From the NCBI GenBank assembly GCA_028015205.1, contig JAPWFG010000021.1, positions 868,001 to 932,000 of the forward strand: a DNA stretch of 64,000 bases, in the 5' to 3' direction. Shown here one piece after another: positions 60,401 through 64,000 of the stretch (position 1 is its first letter; each line of letters starts with the position of its first letter). Both the position numbers and the translations under genes were made by a program. Origin of the DNA: Mytilisepta virgata. Lineage: Eukaryota; Mollusca; Bivalvia; Mytilida; Mytilidae. The notes beneath the pieces were generated by a model. That model ran no database searches. It had not been told where the DNA came from and worked only from the letters and a program-made list of their open reading frames with translations.

Positions 60401-63400
60401 AATTTAATCGATTACAGCAAAAAATGAATCTTTGATAAATTTTCGATTAAATTTTGATTACTTTAGTAGTTTGATGAAATAGAACCTACTTTAACAGTGA
60501 ATGTCTTCTTCAGCTAATGCACATTTAAGGTTAATTCACAGCATTTTATTTGAAATTTTGTCGTAGATTCATTTTACAAAATAAGCTTCTGATTCTTCAT
60601 AATATTAAGATATAAAGATTAAGAAATGAAACAAAGTCCTTTTGTCAATGAACCAAATCAATAAAATCACTTATCAGTTATAGGTACATGTATGACACTT
60701 TTACATTAAAAAATACATTTTAGTTCATTCCTGTTTTTACTGACTAGATGACAAAAGACTTTTAAACAATGGCATGCAAGTTTTGTTTTGTTTTGTTTTG
60801 ATTAAAATCTTTATTAAGTGTCTGCTTACATTATGTTGCCCTAGGTTATAAAATATACTTCATTGACAGATTAATAATAAAACGTATCACAAAATACCGA
60901 AATAAATTTGTTGCACTGTATGGCCATCTCATTGACTGACAACTATCAAAATACCGGAAAACCGGCTAAAGATACAATGTTGTACCAATAAGCACAACAA
61001 TCAAAAAACCAAAACAATTAAAACAGACAGGTATCCAAACTCATCAAAAGGAAGAGCCTAGAAACCTCTGGCAATCCGTGTCAAATTTTGAACTGAAAAT
61101 TTAAAGGCTTTTGAGTAATAATCATGCCAGGACAAAAGTTCTGGCTACTGGGCTGATAATGCGCTCAGGGACTAACAGTGACATAGACCCAGTGGTAGTA
61201 ATAAAACCTGTTATTAAGGAGATTATCCAAACAAAAAATTAAATACACACAAATAATTAATTGAATTTCAATCTATAAAATTAGCTGGTCAAATTATTAA
61301 CCCCCTTTTAAGCCTAAAAGGACATGTGAGCTTTTGCCATCACTTGGCGTCTGTCCATCGTCTGTCCATTGTCTGTCCATCGTAAACTTTTTCAAAGATC
61401 TTCTCCTCTGAAACCACTGAACCTATTACAGCCATACTAAGTTTGAATGATCCTTAGGGTATCTAGAATAAAGTTTGTATTTTATTTTCTTGTCCGTCAA
61501 GAAACATAGCCGCCATGGCTAAAAATAGAACATAGGGGGTAAACTGCAGTTTTTGGCTTAAATCTCAAAAACTAAAGCATTTAGAGCAAAACTGACATTT
61601 TTTTTCGTCATCTTAGTAAACTTAAAAATCTTCTCTGAAACTACAGAATCAATTTCAGCAAAACTTAGGCTGAAAGATCCTTAGGATATCAAGTATAAAT
61701 TTTGTGTTTTATTTTCTTGTCCATCGAGAAACATGGCTGCCCTGGCTAAAAATAGAACATAGGTGAAAATGCACTGTTTGGCTCATACCTCGAAAACTAA
61801 AGCAGTTAGGGCAAAATTGACAAGTAGTAAAAATGTTTGAGGTCAAGATCTACCTGTGATGAAATTTTCAGACGAATCGGTCAACCCATTTTTGGGTTAC
61901 TGCCCCGAATAGTTAATTTTAAAGCAATTTTGCAGTTTTAGGTTATTAGCTTGAATATTATTATAGATGAAGACAAACTGTATACAGCAAAATTTTCAGC
62001 AAAGTAAGATCTACAAATAAGTCAACATGACCAAAATCTTCAATTGACCCCTTTTAGGAGTTTTTGCCCTTGAAAGATTATTTACATCTAAACAGAAAAT
62101 AATGGTCTGACATTGTCACAGATGTTTAGGGCATTACTTGAAATAAATTAAATGGTATCTGTGTAAGCAAAATGGAGTATGAAGGGTCCAGGTCATTGAA
62201 AAATTCCATAGCAACCAATGAAAAAGTCCCAAGCAACCATATATATTTGGGTTAAGGACATTATAATTTACCTGTACATGTCAAAAAGAAAGTTCAAGGG
62301 TCAAGGTCATTGAAAAAGTCCATAGCAACCAATGAAAAAGTCCCTAGCAACCAAATATATTCGGGTTCAGGACCCTACAATTTACCTGTTCAAGTCAAAA
62401 TGGAAGGTCAAGAGTCAATGCCATTGAAAAAATCAATAGTAACCAATGAAAAATTCCCTATCAACCACATCTATTTGGATTCAGGATTCAATATTTTAGA
62501 TGTACAGGTCAATATTAAGGAGAAAATTGTGACGGTATACATTAAATAGCAAAAATAATCATTGATGCAAGATCTACCTGTACACAAAAGATGACAGGTG
62601 AGCGATTCGGGCTCTTGGGAGCCTCTTGTTATTTTTTTTTTTCCAGAGAAAACACCGTAATGAGCTTTAACAAAATATCTCTGCAAATAATGAATCAAAA
62701 GAACAAAATTTAGTTAAAAGACTTTTTAGCATTGCTGGCAAAATGTTCCGTCCTGACAGATGTCATAAGTGATAAAAACTTCCACAAACTGATAATGATT
62801 AAATGCAATTCAGGGCCCATTTGTTAATCGCTTTTTTAATTTTCCATTATTTTGATTAAGTAATATTTCTGTACTGAATTTTGCATGGACACACAAAGTC
62901 ATAGGATTAAGCTATCAGAAAATGTTAAGTTCTCTGACATAATCAAGGAAGTGGAAATTTGAAACTGAAAACTGTGGTTAACTTTTGAACAACTGGGCCC
63001 TGATATCTAACTTAGAGAATGCTTTAAATGGTCCTTATCTAAAGTTCTTGATTTTCTACTATAAACATGTAAGCAGACTAATTGTGTTTAACCTCCTTTA
63101 GTTTTTTTTAATTTTTTTATTTTGTAGAATGTAACTGATAGTAATCAAAAAGTTATCTGATTTATTTTCATGTAGTAATTGATTACATTAAAATATTTCC
63201 ATAATCTATTAATAATCGATTACAGGAAAATACTTTTGACAGTAATCATGCCCATCGCTGATCACAACAATATGTATTTTCACATTTGGTTTCAGGTCAT
63301 GGTCGAATTAATGTTTAAATATGTGATGAGAAGTTGATGCTTATGGTAAAGATCATAATTAAATGAGTATAATTTTTCAGGATGATGATGATGACATGGA

Positions 63401-63466
63401 AGATGATGACGATGATGAAAGTATGGATGAAGATGATGATGAAGATGAAAGCAGTCCAGAAAAAAG
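33392..63466 (+). CDS. nucleoplasmin-family histone chaperone, 3' end beyond window
   Basis: Nucleoplasmins/NPM proteins form pentamers that store and deliver histones in the nucleus. Seven exons (33392-33422, 39837-39934, 44492-44614, 46505-46601, 57688-57836, 59501-59545, 63381-63466) join in phase to 209 codons and continue past the window edge. Residues 1-~115 form the beta-barrel core (MNDPAREYFWGITLDKENPE, HTLFLKQAVLGASAVKDERN, VPVVFKLVEGTGPVCVSAQQ). An acidic A1-like DEEEDDSD lies in the core, an A2-like tract (ELECTEDELEEEEDDEE) at ~127-143, a basic NLS-like KKPTKKRKAPSQKSAKSKKK at ~146-168, then an A3-like Asp/Glu run at ~179-205. Whether it is NPM1-, NPM2- or NPM3-like cannot be said without the C-terminus. 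Introns span 30 kb and are transposon-rich. Confidence 0.9.
36427..36433 (+). promoter_or_regulatory. TATA-like box of the Tc1 transposase
   Basis: TATAAAA 55 bp before the MPRLTPQQRE start at 36482. Confidence 0.45.
36482..37406 (+). pseudogene. Tc1-family transposase, internally deleted and frameshifted
   Basis: The first frame (36482 to ~37090) has the HTH region (MPRLTPQQREQAIGRLDAGQ), GRPQVTTP linker and first catalytic Asp (IIFSDESRYC). The second frame (~37080-37406) has the second Asp (FQQDNARAHTARATRDFL), the Glu ([14 protein letters not shown]) and the GGHTRY end. Between WGGIGLN and FQQDNA only ~10 residues remain against ~41 in the intact copy at 18239, so about 30 codons are missing and the frame is shifted. 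All three catalytic residues survive but not in one reading frame. Confidence 0.92.
37602..37718. repeat. GC-rich long foldback
   Basis: Arms of ~33 bp: GGCGTTAACTAACTTCTTAA side (37605-37640) and its complement (37684-37718), around an AT-rich loop. Directly beside the Tc1 right end. Probably part of the family C subtype here. Confidence 0.75.
37971..38048 (+). repeat. 3' fragment of a tRNA-derived SINE
   Basis: TGTTCTTGTCCTGATATGCA, then GGTTGACACTAGATATTAAA and an ATCC-type tail. The same 3' end follows the full SINE at 42057-42376. Confidence 0.7.
38049..38531. mobile_element. MITE with ~60 bp inverted ends, left tip lost
   Basis: Left arm ACGCTTTGCTTCCACTTACC... with CTCATGAATATTCATGAA; right arm the complement (...GGAAGCAAAGCATAAGCG), then GACGGGCTGTGGGTATCCGA. 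The outer ~20 bp of the left end is missing where it joins the SINE tail. The end sequence is shared with the hairpin at 23476-23568. Confidence 0.65.
38540..39836. other. intron 1 sequence, one internal inverted repeat
   Basis: Contains ACTTGTCCC.TTGGACAAGT near 38633 and TTACTTGTCCCATCGGACAA near 39197, so a possible short element bounded by them. No gene. Confidence 0.35.
39837..39934 (+). CDS. nucleoplasmin exon 2
   Basis: 98 nt: ITLDKENPEYTWSFDEEEDD then SDYLIHTLFLKQ. Acceptor TTTTTCAG, donor GTTAGT. The exon end and donor are duplicated 52 bp downstream. Confidence 0.93.
40490..41275 (+). repeat. family A element copy
   Basis: Head TTAGCTCAGGTAATCAACAC then GTCCCCTATCCGTCCG; CTTCTCCTCTGAAACCGCTG monomer start; end CCAGGTTAGCGATACAGGCT then CTGGTGAGCCTCTTG. 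Nucleoplasmin intron 2. Confidence 0.75.
41787..42056 (+). repeat. tRNA-derived SINE 1
   Basis: A-box-like GTGGCTGAGTGG and B-box-like GTGAGTTCGAATCTC about 60-70 bp apart, then a conserved GGTTCTCTCCTGGTACTTCG and CTTCCTCCACC block and an A-rich tail (AACAAACAAAATAAA). The 5' part is serine/leucine-tRNA-like but has no complete cloverleaf. Confidence 0.75.
42057..42376 (+). repeat. tRNA-derived SINE 2, tandem to SINE 1
   Basis: Box A TGTGGTAGCGTGCTAGCC and box B GCGGGTTCGATCCCCGG, then a body ending in TTGCCACTGGACGTTAAACA and an ATCC tail. Starts where the SINE 1 tail ends. Mollusc SINEs are known for this kind of 3' end. Confidence 0.8.
42380..44480. other. intron 2 sequence, unassigned
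   Basis: No clear gene. Overlapping short open frames on both strands around 42580-43305 give the impression of decayed coding DNA but match nothing I recognise. Confidence 0.4.
44492..44614 (+). CDS. nucleoplasmin exon 3
   Basis: 123 nt, 41 codons in phase 0: AVLGASAVKDERNLVQVETK to IPLFSLTLGRNDM. AVLGASA and the IPLFSL strand are typical of the nucleoplasmin core. Acceptor TATTTCAG, donor GTAAGT. Confidence 0.94.
44880..45011. repeat. multi-stem foldback (MITE-like)
   Basis: Outer arms TAACATGACATTTTTCATAT and the complement ending TGACATGTTA; further pairing TATCAGCCC / GGGCTGATA and GAGCC GAAA GGCTC in the centre. Several nested complementary blocks make a ~130 bp hairpin. Confidence 0.7.
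46505..46601 (+). CDS. nucleoplasmin exon 4
   Basis: 97 nt: AMLDVSFGHEVPVVFKLVEG then TGPVCVSAQQLV; last strands of the core, with the family's pattern of a hydrophobic strand, GxGPV and a final strand. Acceptor TTTACAG, donor GTAAGT. Confidence 0.94.
46780..47125 (+). repeat. two ~190 bp tandem monomers
   Basis: Two units starting CATACTTTGTGTAATATGTA / CATACTTTCTGTAATCTCTA and containing CTCTGCATAGTGTTTATA and TTGCATGTTGAACTTAA, with a CTGTCTGTCCATCTGTATG lead. Another tandem-core type element in intron 4. Confidence 0.65.
48037..49346 (+). mobile_element. family A element with both ends
   Basis: The 5' end is a hairpin from AGCTCACCTGGCCT to AGGCCATGTGAGCT (48037-48067). Monomers have ACTTGGCGTCCGTC, CTTCTCCTCTGAAACTACTG and AAAATAGAACATAGG. 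The 3' end is CCAGGTAAGGGATTCAGG and the hairpin GGCTCTTGAGAGCC (49325-49338), then TCTTGT. Best copy for defining the termini. Confidence 0.8.
49345..49415. repeat. (TTTA)n microsatellite
   Basis: Imperfect TTTA/TTAT repeats directly after the family A 3' end. Confidence 0.75.
49420..50935. other. intron 4 sequence, nothing recognised
   Basis: AT-rich, no supported gene or repeat. Confidence 0.4.
50942..51405 (+). repeat. family A element, 3' truncated
   Basis: Head GGGCCATGTGATCTATTGCC; ~165 bp monomers with CTTGTCTGAAACCA and AGATGGCTGCCAAAGC. Contains a poly-C run at about 51258-51290. Breaks off at the family B fragment. Confidence 0.75.
51412..51625 (-). repeat. family B fragment, reverse orientation
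   Basis: Reverse complement of the family B head and first monomer, ending GGCATCCATGTCCCATGGAC, ACATTCTTCTT at 51625. Confidence 0.7.
51627..51853 (+). pseudogene. LINE reverse-transcriptase C-terminal region, part 1
   Basis: Reads KLFDSIVPPFLLYCCEVWGL, DISTVDTSLIEKFHMKFIKE then a stop. The LYGSEVWG-like motif and the IEK.H..F.K.IL pattern are typical of the region after the RT domain in LINEs. It is the left part of a LINE split by the family A element at 51855-53403. Confidence 0.8.
51855..53403 (+). mobile_element. family A element nested in a LINE
   Basis: Starts AGCTCTCCTGACCCAAAGGG (51855); eight or so monomers (GGAACCAGACTTG, AAGATGGCCACCACAACC, CTTAGTTTAACATAGGACC); ends CCAGGTGAGCGATATAGGCT, CTTGAGATGCTCTAGTTTC. 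Inserted between T residues of the LINE. Confidence 0.85.
53404..53990 (+). pseudogene. LINE C-terminal region, part 2, with zinc-knuckle-like motif
   Basis: Continues the LINE: KIFQETESTNKWFENTV, LGFSYIKERQFFQTAS, then TLSKIRLSAHCLEIEKG and ERKCKTCNKDNIEDEVHFLF QC with CX2CX9HX4C spacing. A frameshift at about 53755 separates the two readable frames. Together with 51627-51853 this is the 3' portion of one LINE copy. Confidence 0.85.
54019..54542 (-). pseudogene. SGNH/GDSL-hydrolase-like ORF of a retroelement, frameshifted
   Basis: Two frames. The first starts MFSGREKMVLLVSDSKYKHI (54542) and has INLFTHIILHF where the family has a TND-type block. The second reads CNCKVIVSSILPRRIDFDTK, ELNNHLASFALKFGFVFVRS. 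LVSDSKY resembles block I (GDS) of SGNH hydrolases and the rest follows the family order. The ATG directly abuts the stop of the tyrosine-recombinase frame. Such hydrolase ORFs are, as I recall, reported in some Ngaro-type retroelements and in some CR1 LINEs. The domain call is by eye. Confidence 0.6.
54543..55229 (-). pseudogene. DIRS/Ngaro-like tyrosine recombinase, frameshifted
   Basis: Upstream frame (55229-55026): LYREISRLYPHMPRRALPIT, PQILLHMHTFLEMSDPDDST. Downstream frame (54977-54543, 144 aa) has the catalytic core: HSFRRGGASWAFHSK (HxxR box), IQFHGDWHSDAYKIYLEF (second His/Trp box and nucleophile-type Tyr). Tyrosine-recombinase retroelements use this enzyme in place of an integrase. 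The break between frames, plus loss of upstream RT, makes it a relic. Confidence 0.8.
55560..55810 (-). pseudogene. DIRS-like RNase H fragment
   Basis: On the minus strand: LILIYCDNTSSVTVLNTGAC, RNIFMQSCLREM, then after a frameshift FEIRGRYLSSEENRLADLLS R. These match the DNxSAV and 'ENxxADxLSR' motifs of the RNase H domain that follows RT in DIRS-type elements, in the right order before the recombinase. Confidence 0.75.
55820..56440. other. intron 4 sequence with a CAAGGTCA-type repeat fragment
   Basis: CAAGGTCAAAGGTCAAGGTC near 56000 and GTCCGTCTGTCACAAAAG near 56308 look like scraps of a tandem-core element. No gene. Confidence 0.4.
56440..57115 (+). repeat. family H tandem-core element with 3' hairpin
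   Basis: Head TATACGCTCGTCTTTATAGA then CGGGATGTATTATGGTATA; two to three ~150 bp monomers (CGGACAATAA.TCAAAAA, TTACATTTTGGAGTTACGG); 3' hairpin TGCGCTCATGGCGCA (57072-57086) then GCTTTTTATTTT. Confidence 0.6.
57688..57836 (+). CDS. nucleoplasmin exon 5: acidic tract and NLS
   Basis: 149 nt: EYPDDRNASQDESELECTED, then an Asp/Glu run, then SPKKPTKKRKAPSQKSAKSK. Acceptor TTTATAG, donor GTAAGT. The basic stretch continues into exon 6. Confidence 0.93.
57840..59500. other. nucleoplasmin intron 5, nothing recognised
   Basis: Diverged repeats of a ~480 bp phrase (TGGTGGA..TTGCTCATATTTGGTA near 57890, 58495 and 58760) but no defined element or gene. Confidence 0.4.
59501..59545 (+). CDS. nucleoplasmin exon 6
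   Basis: 45 nt micro-exon: KKGKMEVRRSDTDEE, phase 0, acceptor TTTTTTTAG, donor GTAGGA. It links the basic stretch to the next acidic tract. Confidence 0.85.
61303..62632 (+). mobile_element. family A element nested in the hAT
   Basis: Head CCTAAAAGGACATGTGAGCT; CACTTGGCGTCTGTCC; monomers with AAAAATAGAACATAGG; end ACAGGTGAGCGATTCGGGCT, CTTGGGAGCCTCTTGT. The 3' part of its core differs from other copies (see the ~120 bp array). Confidence 0.8.
62150..62550 (+). repeat. ~120 bp tandem array inside family A
   Basis: Three units with CAAGGTCATTGAAAAA.TCC, ATAGCAACCAATGAAAAAGT and ATTTACCTGT.CA.GTCAAAA, a monomer unlike the ~160 bp units elsewhere in family A. Confidence 0.75.
63381..63466 (+). 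CDS. nucleoplasmin exon 7: long acidic tract, gene continues
   Basis: 86 nt: almost entirely Asp/Glu (DDDDDMEDDDDDESMDEDDD, then EDESSPEK) plus two bases of the next codon. Acceptor TTTTTCAG, donor GTAACA. The gene runs out of the window, so the C-terminus is unknown. Confidence 0.88.
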
Positions 63467-64000
63467 GTAACACTGATTCCATTCCTACATATTTTCCTAC
63501 ACATTGAATACAACTTCTTACTTTCCCATGGGTTCAGTGGCTTCATAGCAAAAGTGAAAGACTACTTTCATCAGATGAATTTCAAATGAATGCATTGATA
63601 GGCTTGTGGTTCAGCTTTTTTTTTTTTTTTTCTTTTTTTTGATTGCCCAGAAGGTTGTCCATCAAGAAAGCTTCCACTGTATTCTATTCAGACATAGAAA
63701 TATGACCACACACTAGTGAACAAGTTGCATAACTGACTATCGTGTAAAACTCCTGATGGTCACAGATCTGTGTTAGACCTATTGATCCTTTATCCTTCTT
63801 TGACGTTAAATCACAGTATCCAAATTGCAACTGCAACCATTTTGACAGGTTGTTTTGTTATAAGAAACTAATGTATACATAAAAATATTAAATGCATCAT
63901 ATTTGTTACTGCTTTAGATGTTCGTATCTTATTTACTTAGAAACCTGATCTCATGTCTCTCAGTATTATTGATAAATCAAAGATCTGGATTAAAAGCTGC
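63467..64000. other. nucleoplasmin intron, start of intron 7
   Basis: Only intron sequence with a poly-T tract (63617-63641). The next exon is outside the window. Confidence 0.5.

Larger units (their letters stand above)
60306..63260. mobile_element. non-autonomous hAT-like transposon, 2955 bp
   Basis: Ends CAGGGATGCGGTAATCGTA (60306) and, inverted, CAGCGATGGGCATGATTAC (complement ending 63260), both followed inside by GATTACA-rich sequence. Flanked by 8 bp ATAACAAC (60298-60305) and ATCACAAC (63261-63268), 7 of 8 identical. CAG.GATG ends and an 8 bp duplication are hAT hallmarks. No transposase. A family A element (61303-62632) is nested inside. Confidence 0.85.

Overview
The window is AT-rich, intron-rich nuclear DNA from an invertebrate animal, most likely a bivalve mollusc such as a mussel. 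The clues are two host genes with canonical GT/AG introns, tRNA-derived SINEs with the GGACGTTAAACA-type tail I associate with molluscs, several Tc1-like transposons, and many short elements built from ~120-200 bp tandem monomers. That last design resembles the 'pearl'/HINE (Helentron-associated) elements described in bivalves. There is no prokaryotic, plasmid, CRISPR or viral gene content. The species call is inference.

Two host genes lie head to head. On the minus strand (29782 down to 6592) is a complete nine-exon gene for SIL1, the nucleotide exchange factor of the ER Hsp70 BiP. All junction phases agree and the predicted protein is 452 aa, with an N-terminal hydrophobic signal and a C-terminal KDEL. 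On the plus strand (33392 to beyond 63466) is a nucleoplasmin-family histone chaperone gene. Seven exons are visible (209 codons): pentamer core, acidic tracts and a basic NLS-like stretch; the 3' end lies outside the window. The 3.6 kb between the two start codons carries the putative nucleoplasmin promoter (ETS-like and CACGTG motifs), two hairpin elements and a decayed Tc1 copy.

Nearly everything else is repeats and transposons, often nested. Region 1-6.5 kb: two short tandem-core elements, then a 2.3 kb minisatellite with a young ~606 bp higher-order repeat. Region 6.5-30 kb (SIL1 introns): an inverted copy of the SIL1 last exon, six or more tandem-core elements, a MITE touching a splice acceptor, a nested complex (17.8-27.05 kb) holding an apparently intact Tc1 transposon, and a 5'-truncated LINE. 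Region 30-33.4 kb: decayed Tc1 and foldbacks. Region 33.4-64 kb (nucleoplasmin introns): repeated copies of one abundant element (called family A here), an internally deleted Tc1, SINEs, a split LINE, a DIRS/Ngaro-like tyrosine-recombinase relic followed by an SGNH-hydrolase-like ORF, and a non-autonomous hAT.

No new multi-gene system is evident. The most unusual signals are (i) at least eight element families, mostly unrelated in sequence, that share one architecture (5' subterminal motif, tandem core, 3' hairpin complementary to the 5' motif); (ii) transposon ends lying within about 20 bp of three SIL1 splice sites, one of them supplying the polypyrimidine tract; (iii) an inverted SIL1 terminal-exon copy whose frame is still open; and (iv) internal 'empty sites' that let several insertions be mapped exactly. 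Family letters A-H are labels used only in this annotation.
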